Shown piece by piece: positions 32,201-43,543 of a DNA stretch of 64,000 bases. The DNA comes from Pogona vitticeps (lineage: Eukaryota > Chordata > Lepidosauria > Squamata > Agamidae). Every line of letters begins with the position of its first letter. The first letter of the stretch is position 1. The stretch is taken from positions 43,948,001-44,012,000 of the forward strand of contig NC_135788.1 in the NCBI RefSeq assembly GCF_051106095.1, in the 5' to 3' direction. Position numbers and translations under genes: made by a program. The notes under the pieces are model-generated. The model was not told the origin of the DNA. It was given only the letters and a program-made list of their open reading frames with translations, and did no database searches.

Positions 32201-34959
32201 CATCGTCACTCCACCATCCCAAACTCTACAAGAAGATATAGAAAATTTACTCATCAAAGACGCCATAGGACCTATACAACAAAACAACCATGATTTTTCT
32301 CTCTCTCGTTATTTCACCATCCCCAAAAAGGACGGGGGGTTACGACCTATCTTAGACCTCAGAGAACTCAATTAATATGCCATCACTACAAAATTCCACA
32401 TGGTAACCCTCGAATCTGTTCTACCTCTTCTCAGAAAAAATGACCGGTTCACAGTCATAGATCTACGAGATGCATACTTCCACGTCTCCATCCACCCTTC
32501 TCACATACTGTTTCTGCAATTCCAACTCAGACCCCAGGCCTACCAATTCAAAAGACTTCCTTTCGGACTTGCAACAGCTCCAGGAGTCTTCACCAAGTGC
32601 ATGGCCCCAGTAGCTGCCTTTCTCAGACTTCAAAGGATCCTCGTCTTCCCATACATAGACGACTGGCTCCTTGTAGCTCATTCCTGCTGCAAAGCTCGCT
32701 GGGACTTTTCACCTTATCCCTTCTTCGTGATCTCAGTCTCACGGTTAACATGCAAAAATCCAAAGTGAGTCCTACAAGGGTTATTCATTACATTGGGGCT
32801 TCCATAGACTCTACCTGAGCTCACGCATGCCTCCCACTCGACAAACAACAAAAACTTATCTCCCTCCTCCAAGGCTTAACCCCCCCACGCCTTGATTCCT
32901 GCCACCCTCATCCAACATGTATTGGGCACCATGGCTTCCATGACCTCGTTTGTACAACATGTATGCCTGAAGATGAGGTCTCTACGAACATGGTTTCTCA
33001 CCCTTTTCAACCCACTAATGGATCCTCCCCACACTCTTTTAAGAGTTACTCCTGAACTCGCCTCACAACTCCAATGGTGGAGTTTCATCCCAAATCTCTC
33101 AATGGGATGTCTTTTTCTACAACCACATCCTCAAATGCAGGTCATGACCAACAACAGCCTTACCGGCTGGGTGGCACATTGCAGCTCTCTCAAAATCCAT
33201 GCCAATTGGTCCTGCAGAGAATGTTCCCTCCACATAAACGAGTTGGAACTATCAGTGGTGATAAAGGCATGCAAGGCATTCAGGAATGTCTTAGCTGGCA
33301 AGGTGGTCCAGATTGCCACCAACAATACGACAACCATGTACTACATTCTCAAACAAGGTGGCACACACTCCCCAAACCTCCTCTATCTGGTGGTCGACCT
33401 ATGAGAATGGTGCCTCTCACACCACATGTGCCTCACAGCTCTGCACATTGCTTGGCAGGATAACGACCTAGCCGACTCTCTCAGCCGCACAAACTCACAA
33501 CCCCATGAGTGGGAATTAGATCAAACAATTTTCTCCACCTGTGCAAAAAATGGGGCAAACCGACTCTGGACCTTTTTGCCTCCCGCAACAATCAGAAATG
33601 CAAACACTATTGCTCCCAAGCCAGGATCGGCAAACACTCCCAAGGAGACGTGTTCATTGGCCACTGGCCAAAGACCCTCACATACCTTTTCCCACCATTT
33701 GGACAACTACCTTCCACAGGGTAGTTGTCTGAATACAGCAGGACAAACTCAACACCATCCTCATCACCCCTTGGTGGCCGAGACAGCCTTGGTTTCCAGT
33801 GCTACACAATGTGTCCTCCAACATCTATCACCTCCCCTGCCTGCCACACCTCCTCACACAGAACAACTCCCAGATTCTTCATCCCAACTTACCTGCTTTG
33901 CACCTGGCAGCGTGGATGATTCTTCCTCCTTGATGGATGTCCTCCATCAAGCAAAGAAGCCCTCAACCAGAAAGGCTTACCTTTATAAATGGGGAAAATC
34001 AATCTTTTATTACAGCTGCTTCCCTTCCTGCTATCAATCCATCTCTCTCCACTGTCCTCTGATTTTTGCTCCATCTCAAATCTACTGGCCTTTCTCTCTT
34101 GTCCATTAGAGTCTATCTCTCCGCAATTGTCTCTTACTAACCACTGACCTCTCCAGTGCATCGGTTTTTTAGACATCCCACGCTCAAGTGCTTTCTGAAG
34201 GGATTGTCACACGCGTACCCAGATGTTCATCTGCCTTCTCCCCAATGGTCTTAAAACAACTCACTAAACCTCCCTTTGAACCATTAGACTCAGCGGATCT
34301 CCGCTTACTTACCTTCAAGACGGTCTTTCTCGTTTCAATTACTTCAGCTTGCTGAGCAAGCGAACTTGCAGCCCTACACCATGATTACCCTTATATACAA
34401 TTCTATCCTGATAAATTAAAACTGTTTCTTGATGTCTCCTTTGTTCCTAAAGTGGTGTCTCAGTTTCATCTCTCTCAACCGCTTGTCCTCCCATTGTTTT
34501 TTCCATCACCATCCACAACCCATGAATGACTCCTTCATACTTTGGACGTCAGGAGGGCTCTCTCCTTTTATTTGTCGTGTACACAACCTTTTTGACATTC
34601 CCCATGCCTTTTTGTCAGACATCAGCTACCTAACAAGGGCCTACAAATAACTTTTCAAACGATTTCTCACTGGGTTGCCTCTACTATTCAGCTTGCATAG
34701 CAGCTTGCTTGACAACAGGTCCCTTAAGCTATTTGCCCTCATTCCACCAGAGCATTGGCGACCTCTACAGTGTTCCTCTGTTCTGTGCCTCTCCCCGACA
34801 TCTGCGCCTCGGCTACATGGACCCAACCATCTACCTTCGTCCAGCATTATAGACTGGACGTTAGACAGAAGTCGGACATGGAATTTGGACATGCTATTTT
34901 GGCTTCCACCTTGGCGTGATGCCCTACCTCCTGGTAAGACAGCTTGCTAGTCACCCACA

Positions 34960-35045
34960 GTGTGATTCACAGAGGCCACGAAGAACGGCAGGTTACTCAC
35001 CTGTAACTGTAGTTCTTCAAGTGGACCTCTGTGATTCACACATCC
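34960..35045. repeat. DIRS copy 2 internal complementary region
   Basis: The left part (cacagtgtgattcacagagg ccac) is the complement of the element's left end, and the right part (aggttactcacctgtaactg, then tggacctctgtgattcacac) is the complement of its right end. The two are joined near 34990. This is the arrangement DIRS elements are known to use to circularise. Confidence 0.85.
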
Positions 35046-35079
35046 TACCCAACCTCCCTTCTTTCACACCATGCAGTAT

Positions 35080-35905
35080 TTTTCTTCTTGCAGTAGTTGA
35101 TGTCATGAATTTGATTATGGAAATTGTAAAAGTAGAATAGAGATGGATTTTGTTTCATTACAGCAACGAAACAACTAGAAGCTAACTGATGTCCAGGTGT
35201 TAATTAGGAAGAGAAAAATTATACAAAGTCAGTTCTTTTTCCAGCAGAAGGAAAAAAAAGTAAAGAAGAACAAGTTGACCCTTATCTTATCAAAACTCCA
35301 ACGGACAAGGACACAACGGCTTAATTTAAGAAAGATGGGCGAAGAGAGAGAGAGAGCGATGGAGAAGAGATGGAAGGGAGAGAGACGACACACCGAGAGA
35401 TATGCAGCCGACAGGACTTTATTTTGAGGTTGCGTAAGAATGCTTATTTAAGATATAGTTAGACAGTTCATTATTTTGACTTTATAGAGGAAATGACTGG
35501 TGGCTAAGGCTGGGGGTTATTTTGGAAATAATTTGGAAATACTGAATGACGTTAAAATGAGCTTGTTGAGATGATATCTTTTGTAATAAAATATAAAAAG
35601 ACAAATTGTAAGCTGTCTCCTTGTTTAGACTAAGCTACTGTAGTAAATTGGATATTTTGGAACTAGGATTGTTTTGATCTGGCCACATTACGCTACCAAA
35701 TTAGGGTCCTAAATTAATGAAAGGAAGATTAGATCTTCCAGAGCTCCTAGACATCGTTTATTTAAAATCGGGACAGACTTGGGTGAAAGGGTGAGAAGTC
35801 GCCTAAAGCAAAGTTACAGGACCCGATTTTGCTGGAGATAGGGACGGATCATTCCTGGATCCCTCTCTGTCCCGTGTAAGGGCCGTTCTAAGGAACGCTT
35901 TTACC
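35080..35905. other. Extra segment between DIRS internal region and right terminal repeat
   Basis: Copy 1 has about 137 bp between the end of its internal complementary region and the gctctagaatattccg landmark; here the distance is about 960 bp. The extra sequence is A/G-rich (gaagagagagagagagcg) and includes ttttgtaataaaatataaaaag near 35580-35599, which looks like a LINE 3' end. It may be a separate insertion or a subfamily difference. I cannot classify it. Confidence 0.5.
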
Positions 35906-36101
35906 ACAGTTGACACAACTGAAGGGAGAGTCCTGGCACCAAGATACTTATACAAAGAAGGAGGGCTCTATTCTAATGTGTTTTTTGCTACTGCAGAAGC
36001 TCTAGAATATTCCGAAGAGGCTCTGTGCAGGTGCGGATCACCCACAGTGTGAATCACAGAGGTCCACTCAAAGAACTACAGTTACAGGTGAGTAACCTGC
36101 T

Positions 36102-36548
36102 GATCTTCCACACTCTTGGATTCCTGATTGCTATGTATGAGTGTGAAAACTGGATGTTGTAGAAGGCTGATGGGAAAAAACGGTTTCATATGAAAAAAGG
36201 TGCTAATAGGCAGCTTTGTGGATACTGTGCTTTGCCAGAAAGACAAACAACTGGGTTCTAGATCAAATCAAGCCTAAACTATCTGTAGAGATAAAAACGA
36301 TGAAACTGAGGCTATCATACTTGGGGCGTATCATGAGAAGCAAGATTCTCTGGAAAAAGCAATGACAGTAAAAGTTGAAGGCAGCAGGAAAAAAGGAAGA
36401 TCAAGTACGAGATGGCGTGGCTCCATCAAGGAAGTCACAGCCTTGAGTTTACAAGAGCTGAGCATGGCTGTTGAGGACAGAACATTTTGGAGATCACTCG
36501 TTCATAGGGTTGCCATATGTCAGAGGTGACAGCATGTAGCAACAACAA
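36102..36548 (+). mobile_element. RTE LINE, right part after DIRS
   Basis: Continuation of the LINE from 29091: AMYECENWML, then KLRLSYLGRIMRSK, the SRKKGRSSTRWRGSIKE block (RRGRQRTRWLDS in BovB), and ENRTFWRSLVHRVAIC-like end residues. It finishes with gttgccatatgtcagaggtg and an (AAC)n tail at 36535-36548. That tail resembles the 3' end of the SINE family at 1322-1562. Confidence 0.85.
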
Positions 36549-39469
36549 ATGTAGTCTGGAATTATTGTGTCTCATTGACCAACATTTTACAGGGGGTCCA
36601 CATAATGTTGTCATTCACAGTAACCCATCCTGTGCTTTTTCCTTTTTTTTCTACCCACAGAACATCTGAGAATATCTGAGTTTTTTCGAATAGACAGAGA
36701 AGGGGCATTTCTCACCTCCCAGATATAGATGTCCTCTTTTATTTTGAGAAGTGTGAGATTTATGTAGGTAGAGACATAATAGGAGGTGAGCCTATTACAG
36801 CTCAGCATGTATGGATTTTGGACATCACACTGTGGCTTTGCCCCAGGTGCCGTTTTATAAACCCATTAATAATTGAAACTAGTCTTTTAATCAGTCAAAA
36901 ACACTTGTAATTTTTAAAAACATTTGAATATTTGCTAAATCAGGCTTATAATAAACAATGTGTAGGACTGTATATATAACTTTAAAAATCAATGTATATT
37001 TCTGTTCCCTGCCATTTAGCAATGTGATGTTTGTATCAATTTAATACTTCCAACCTATTCTTCCAATCAAACACAAATATTAAAATATCTTGATTGTTTA
37101 AAAATTCATGAATGTTTTAGTCTCTTGTTTTTAAAAGAACTAGCACTTAGCACTAAGTAAACAATGTATTTTAGTTTTTGTTTGAGAATTGCTCAACTGT
37201 TCCCCCCCCCCAAATGGTTGCTCAATGTATCATTATTATTTTTTTCTCTGCCCTTCAGCCAAAGATACTCCTAGGAATGTTGAGAATAAGAATAAGACAG
37301 TTGTTCCAGTGATGGACTTCAGCTGGCAATCTCCCTTTCCAATTGCACCTCCTTCTGCTTCTGCCCCTAAAACATTTGGAGCTGGTTTGTTGATAGCTTT
37401 GATGGCCAGAGAGTGGTGTTAAAGGGAAGAGTTTTCTGCAGTGCTAGTACCATCTTGGATTTCGGCCATGGGAATGACCAGTTGGGAGGGAAATATGCAG
37501 GTAACAAGGTCAACATTAGCTGATACAGTATACCTCTCAGCAGAGAGGATGGGATGCTAGTGAGGATACTGCTTCTTGTATCAGAAGCAGTACGCATCTT
37601 TTCCCCAGTTGCTCAGGAACATGAGATGGACAGTGGAACTGGTTGGCTATTGTGCAACAAAATAATGGATTAAATAATCTGGTCCAACATGATTCTTCTG
37701 AAGCTTTAAATCCTGATTTTCTTTCTCCTTTTTCCTCTTCTCTACATTCTTATGGGAGAGCTTTCATTGCTATAGGTGAGCCAAAGTCTTATGTTCCCAA
37801 TAGCGTGGAAAGTCAGTTGTAATTTGACTCCTAGCTGACTACTGAAGAGCAATTATTGGTGTTAAGAAGCTGACTTAAAGCATATGATGACTATAATACT
37901 GGCAGCTGGACTGTTAGTGTAGAGAAATGCTGGTCAGCCCCATATATTTTCAAGGAATAAAGCAGTCCTGAAATTAAGAATGCCATGGGAACATACATTC
38001 ATTTGAATGTAAAGGAGCCCTGTCCTGTTTGGCAGCATCAAATCAGGATCCTGTGTTGGAAAACCATTGAATTCCACCCTTTCCTGATTTGTTTTCTTAG
38101 CTGACAGCATGAAAGCTTGCTGGTCATTCACATACTGATTTATTATGTTGCAATTAATGATTTAAAATGGCATGTACGCACAGCCACTGGTTCGTAATGA
38201 TTGTTATTATTTAGGTTTCCAGCTTCTTTTTTGCGGCAGAACTCACACATTCAGAATTTTTTCAGTCCAACCCATCCCAGCATGTATGAAAAATAATGAG
38301 TTTCACTTGACAGGTTCAAGCAAAAGAGAATTCCACTTTGTGACTCCAGAGCTGCCTTACAGAACAACAGATGCCTGTATACCCTTAGACACTCCAAACT
38401 ATTATTTAATCACCTGTACCCTTTCAACATAGCCAACAATAAACCTGTCCTTTTTGGTTTTTTTTAAATCTCAAATGCATACTGCTGGCTAAAAAGCCAC
38501 AGGGCAAGAATCCATGCATTTGGCAAGGTACCTTCTCTTTTTCCATGTACGTAGCAGCTCTGCAAGATCTCCCAGCTGCCTTGTTTCTTGATTCAATGGC
38601 TACAGGTTTAAAACTGAGTTTTGTGTCAGGCCTACCACACACAAGGCTTCCCTAGAGAAAGAGTACAGCTGGCTTGTCTGATCAAATGCGCACCTAGCCT
38701 TAGGGAAAGCTCTCACTCTCGGTAGCAGCAGGAAAAGTAGCAAAGCAGCTAGGCAGGGCGAAGGCCAAGATAGGCAAGGGACTCTCCTCATGTGCTACAT
38801 AACATGGCCCTGCTCTGAATAACAGGGACTGTTAGCATTTGGAATGGTTCTATCTCAGCCACACACACACACACACCAACATTTTTTTTACTACTCCTGC
38901 AGGAAAATTGTCAAAATAATTTCCAGACTCAATGAACAATTCAAAAGGACTCTGTACAGACAGGTTGCCAAAGTGTGTGTTCTCTGTGGTGGCTCTTCAT
39001 TCCTGTAGCAGTCCCTGCTGTTACACAAAGCATCTCCAGACAGATATCCATAAAGATCAAATGAAGCCACCAGTCATGCTGCCTCTCTGGGACTCATTGT
39101 CGAAAGAGCCATCCTTTCTTCTTCCAGATCTTCTACAAGGGATTCCAAGGCCAATCCAGCTAATGCCTTGATTTAAACTGTGAACCTACTGTATGAGGCA
39201 GGTCTTAGTTTGGGGTTATATTTTGCAGGCTTAATTTACCTAATTTACTCAACTTTGAGGGCTAAAGTTCTTCTTTCTGTTCACTATCCCAGGCACATAG
39301 AGTGTTATGCCAACATGAAAGAAAGAATTTCCTAAATGTCCATTTTGTTACATGGGAAGACTCAGCTAGCATCTTCTCAACCTGAAAAAAATGAACTACA
39401 GTACTGAACTGAGGTTAGTTCACCATCTCCTGATTTTGTTGGTGACATTAGAGTTGAGTAAACCCTTAG
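36549..39469. other. Intergenic sequence, no gene seen
   Basis: About 2.9 kb of AT-rich sequence without coding homology. A short (CA)n run lies at 38862-38876. Nothing else is recognisable. Confidence 0.5.
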
Positions 39470-39585
39470 TAAACCCAGATTGTTGCTCTCCAGATGTTGT
39501 AGGGCCTCCAGTTTCTCCAAGGCCTAGTCAACGAAGCCAAAGGTGAAACATGATGGGAATACTAGTTCATTAACATCCAAGGAAG
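39470..39585. mobile_element. Decayed palindromic hAT-type MITE
   Basis: ttgttgctctccagatgttg on one side and gatgggaatactagtt on the other resemble the two halves of the amniote MITE type that contains 'gactacaactcccatcat'. Decay is heavy and the ends are unclear. Confidence 0.4.
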
Positions 39586-39649
39586 TCATTTTTCTAATCT
39601 TATCATTCACAAGCTATTTCTCACCTCAGAAGTTCCTACTGAAGATCAA

Positions 39650-39728
39650 AGCCTGCAGAGCTGTCACAGCTGCCCAGAATGTGGCAATAAATGAATTGGG
39701 CAATGAATGAATGAATGAATGAATATTA
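39650..39728 (+). mobile_element. L2-like 3' tail with (AATG)n
   Basis: cagctgcccagaatgtggcaataaatg followed by a short AATG run resembles the L2 terminus at 11100-11192. Confidence 0.45.
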
Positions 39729-40639
39729 TTTTGGCTGGTACTATGCCGAAGTGCAACTGGGTACTCCAGCATACTGAAACGAGCTTAGTTTGTCCTTTAG
39801 TTCTTGTTTTATTTTTCCCCACAGTTTTAAAGTAAACACTATTCCCATATTATTATTCCCTGTGGGTTCTCAAGTTCAACATAACAACGAGGTAGACTAG
39901 AGCAGCTATCCAGTGTGAGGCCAACAGAAATGGAAATCAGTAAGTAAAGTAGCTTTACTAAGAATATATTTATGTCTGTTGAAATGTTTATCAAATGCCC
40001 TTCTCTTGAAAATGATGTTGGAGAATTGTATACAACATGCAACAAAATATTAAAGGAATTTTTGGAATTTATCTGAGTTGGCACTGAGGAAGCAACGAAA
40101 ACATGTTTAAACATGTGCTATAAATGTGGCTCTAAAAGAATTCTACATGTTCCCAGTCCCAACAATACTAGAGTCCAGTTTAAATGTGATATTAGGCAAA
40201 CAAGAACAACTTACTTGTATGTCTGTTATTTCATTTAAAGTAGATCGGATAATGTACCTAGGCTGTTAGCATGCTAGGGATCTGAAACATCGAGGGTCTG
40301 TGACTGCACTGGTGTGTTAAGATGAGCCAGCTATTCCATAAGACAGAATGACCCAGCTACTCCAGACAGCAGCTCTGGTCTGTAATTAAAAGCAGCCAAG
40401 CATTAATTAATTTATTATGAAGGTGATTTTTTTTCCTCTGCCAGGAATGGGAAAATATGGTTGGTGGGATTTTCTGCCTCATGTGACTGGGTGATGTGGC
40501 AGTCCTTGGATAGTATGCACTTTGGTTTGATAGTGAAAGGAGTGCCATATGACACTCTGCCTCAGACAGCAATGTTACATCTCAAATGGACCCTATTGCA
40601 AAAATTGTGTGTGCTGTGAGTGAAGGCTTGGGAAGGTCT
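39729..40639. other. Intergenic sequence, no gene seen
   Basis: No repeat or coding homology recognised. Confidence 0.45.
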
Positions 40640-41175
40640 AGGGCTCTGCAAAGTGACACGGTTAATTCCGTCCCCCCAGCCGGCCTAACAGACTTGTTGG
40701 AGCATCTTTCCTTAATGTCATATGCCCAACTCACAAATCATCCCAATCGAGGCTTCTCTCAGTAGCCACCGTGAGGAGGCTCATAAATCCTCTACAAGAA
40801 GTAGGGCCTTCTTCACAGTGGCTCCAATTTTATGGAACCAGTTTCCGGAGGAACTCCGCCTAGCCCCTTCCCTTGGATATTTAGGAAGCAATTAAAGACA
40901 TTGATTTTCAGAGAGGCTTTCCACACCAACCCAGCTGATCCCCCCTTTTTTCCCTTCCCCTCCTCTTCTTCCCTCCCCTCTTTTCCTCCATCTGCTCTGG
41001 GGATTAGTCAGTGCTGTCTGTTTTTTTTTAGGGTTGTTGCTGCTGGTTTTAATGTCTCTGTTTTAATTTTGTTTTCTATTATACGTGTTGTAATCCTTTC
41101 AGAGTAGTGCTGTAATACTAATGGGAGTGGAATACAAATTGAACGAACGAATGAACGGACGGACGAATGGACGGA
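40640..41175 (+). mobile_element. L2 LINE 3' end
   Basis: The plus strand encodes RSRAFFTVAPILWNQFPEEL followed by RLAPSLGYLG (about 40795-40890), the classic L2 C-terminus. A T-rich 3' UTR and an imperfect GAAC/GGAC/GAAT tail (41140-41175) follow. The copy is 5'-truncated. Its subfamily is distinct from the copy at 8612-11190. Confidence 0.8.
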
Positions 41176-41789
41176 CAGAAGAACAAACAAACAGCATCAC
41201 ATGGAGACAAGGCCCATTTTTTAGATTGTCGAGTGTTATGGTAGTAGAAGGCTTGCCATGACTAACTGACAAAAGGACAAAAGAAATATAAAGGAGAAGA
41301 ATTTATTCATTACTAACATGATTAGACTACTGTTCCCAAATCCCAAGTTTTTGTCCAGGGTGTTCTAGAAAGAACTGCTTGCTCATTTCCCTGGATGGCT
41401 GCTCATTCATAAGGTGACTTTAGGCCAATCACTCTGTCTCTCATCTGATTTACCTCACAGGTTTTAGATGAGGATCCGGTGGGAGAAAGATAGCCATGTA
41501 TACTGTTTATACCTCACTGGAGCAAAGGCAGGAAATCAGCTATGATTTTTGTAATCAGTCTGTGTCTTGGGTTGTGTCCTGACTGCTTCTCCGCTTTAGG
41601 AGCCTTGGCAGCTGTAGGTTCCAGAAGTAATCTGACTACCTTTCTCTCAATTTCCACGTTTCTTTTGCTTGGTGCCACAACCCTTAAAAAAATGAAGTTA
41701 ACTTTAAAAAAAAGCATTGCTTTTGCCAGCAGAAGAACTTAGTCATGATGAAATCATCAATTCCACCGATTTCAAGGAGCTAAATCTGA
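41176..41789. other. Unrecognised spacer
   Basis: No gene seen; the two facing frames around 41520-41740 have no family resemblance. Confidence 0.4.
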
Positions 41790-42195
41790 ATTTATTAATT
41801 TATTAATTTATTAATTAAATTTATACCCCACCCATCTAGACCCAAGTCTACTCTGGGCGGCTAACAGTAAAAATGGCATAAAAGCGATATAATAAAATAG
41901 AGAATAACAATAGTAATATTGTTCAAGATGCGGAAAAGATAAAAATAATCAAGTGATGACAGGAGGGAAAGCCTGCCTAAGGAGCCATGTCTTAAGTTGG
42001 CTCTTAATAACACGCAGCGAGGGAGCCAGACAGATCTCTGAAGGGAGGCTGTTCCAAAGGCAAGGGGCCGCTGCTGAGAAGGCCTGGTTTCTTGTTCTTT
42101 CTCTCCACGCCCCCTTGGCGTTAGGCCTCTCAGCCCTCTTCCTGGCTAGAACGCGTGATTCGAGTAGATCTAGGTGGGAGGAGGAGTTCCAACTT
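41790..42195 (-). mobile_element. L2 LINE 3' end
   Basis: It opens with a TTAA-rich tail and 'ttataccccacccatctagacccaagtctactctgggc', the reverse complement of the L2 terminus at 11100-11145. It then covers the C-terminus of ORF2 in reverse (ctccacg, ggcctctcagccc, agtagatctaggtgggagg). Same subfamily as 8612-11190, in opposite orientation and 5'-truncated. Confidence 0.82.
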
Positions 42196-43104
42196 TTATG
42201 CTTCTCTGCCCTTATTAATCTCCCCCCCCAAAAAAATTTATACTATAGCTGAAAACAAAGGTGCAGGACTATTTCAAATACAAGAGCATAATTTGGTAAG
42301 TGTCCAGATTTTTCAGTTAACCATTATTCAAGTCAGATTTTGATCTATTATTTTTAAACCATTTATCTCTTTCCACATATTTGGATATTTGGTTATTTTA
42401 GATAGTTGGTTATTTCTTATACCATTCTCTTCATGTGGCATCCCTAAAGACACCGGAGGTCAGTGACTCCTGTGTCCTGGAAGTCATGAATCCAGCCTGG
42501 GCTTTTCTATGCATTTAAACAGAGCTGTCCAAGGTGCTGTACATCTTTTGGAGTTAAGCTTCAGCACCTAGAGTAGCCCATGTAAAAGTCTGACTAAAAG
42601 CTGGAGTGAATTCCCCCCCCCCCCCCATGATGACCTGGTGCCAACCTGACAACCTTAATGAGACCAAGGCCTCCAATGAAAGGAAAACAACGGAAAAGCA
42701 AAAGTGTGCAGCAGAGTATGCCATGTTACGCTATTTTCTGCAATCGTTCAGGTTTGTTTGACTGATTATTTATTTATTTTTATTTTTTGTTCCAAACTAA
42801 GGAAGAGGGATAAGTAAGGGCAGGTTGGAGGGGGGAGCACTTCACAGTTGTCTAGCAACTCAGAACACACTCCCTAGACACTTCTGGGTTCTGTGGACGT
42901 GATTAGGGAGCATGACCTATAGTTGCTAAGCAACAACAAAGCACTAAGCAACTAGGAAGAGACTGCAAGAATCAATTCAAAGTAAGACTGTTATATTTAG
43001 GAACAACTGTGGGATTTTATCATCCCAGAAAGACATCTGCATTGGAAACAAACCTTAACAGGTTGTTTACAATCCTGTAACAGTACTTTGTTACTTATAA
43101 TAAT
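42196..43104. other. Intergenic sequence, no gene seen
   Basis: Contains a poly-C run at 42613-42627 and otherwise no recognisable feature. Confidence 0.45.
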
Positions 43105-43323
43105 AACCACGATGTGCCATCAAGTCAATTCTGACTTCTAGAGATCTTTTTCAGGGTTTTTTAGGTGAAGAATATTCAGAAGTGGTTTACCTTTCCCTTC
43201 TTCTGGGGGCATCCTGGGACTGTGCAGCTTGCCCAAGGTCATAGGGGCTGGCCCTTCTCCTGGGAGAGACAATGGGAAACTGGACTCCCCACTTCTGGCT
43301 CCACAGCAAGATATGCAAACCAC
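43105..43323 (-). mobile_element. tRNA-derived SINE with RTE-like tail (copy 4)
   Basis: Same family and orientation as 2868-3040: gtgccatcaagtcaattctg tail, cagaagtggtttacctttccc, ctgggggcatcctgggactg, gcagcttgcccaagg, and head region ggactccccacttctgg. Confidence 0.75.
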
Positions 43324-43331
43324 TGTAAATT

Positions 43332-43535
43332 GTTGTTGTTGTTGTTTAGTCATTAAGTTGTGTCCAACTCTTTGTGACCTCATGGACCAGAGCATGCCAG
43401 GCCCTCCTGTCTTCCACTGCCTCCCAGAGTTGGGTCAAATTCATTTTGGTAGCTTCGGTGACACTGTCCAACCACCTGGTCCTCTGTCTTCTACTTCTCC
43501 TCTTGCCTTCACACTTTCCCGACATCAGGGTCTGA
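43332..43535 (-). mobile_element. BovB LINE 3' fragment with target-site duplication
   Basis: GTT repeats and 'agtcattaagttgtgtccaa' open the 3' terminus. The following residues on the minus strand (TLMSGKCEGKRRSRRQRTRW, then LDSVTEATKMNLTQLWEAVE) are the BovB C-terminus. The copy is 204 bp, strongly 5'-truncated, and flanked by exact TGTAAATT at 43324-43331 and 43536-43543. Confidence 0.9.
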
Positions 43536-43543
43536 TGTAAATT

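Larger units (their letters stand above)
29092..36101 (+). mobile_element. DIRS-type tyrosine-recombinase retroelement (fossil), nested in RTE
   Basis: About 7.0 kb. Parts in order: left inverted terminal repeat (29092-29257); a gag-like region starting near 29475 with a Cys/His cluster (CVIC, HTKCLFC); reverse transcriptase/RNase H (about 32160-33480) with catalytic YIDDW at 32652-32666; tyrosine recombinase (about 33900-34920) with HSTRALATS near 34740; internal complementary region (34960-35045); about 0.8 kb of unassigned sequence; right inverted terminal repeat (35908-36101). There is no obvious target duplication, as expected for DIRS. The element is broken, with well over ten interruptions. 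The two terminal repeats differ by roughly 10-15 percent by eye, which suggests an old insertion. Confidence 0.92.

Noticed and set aside
38600-38791. Minus-strand frame with a leader-like hydrophobic start (MRRVPCLSWPSPCLAALLLF)
   Set aside because: It resembles a signal peptide by composition only; there is no downstream domain, exon structure or homology that I can recognise.
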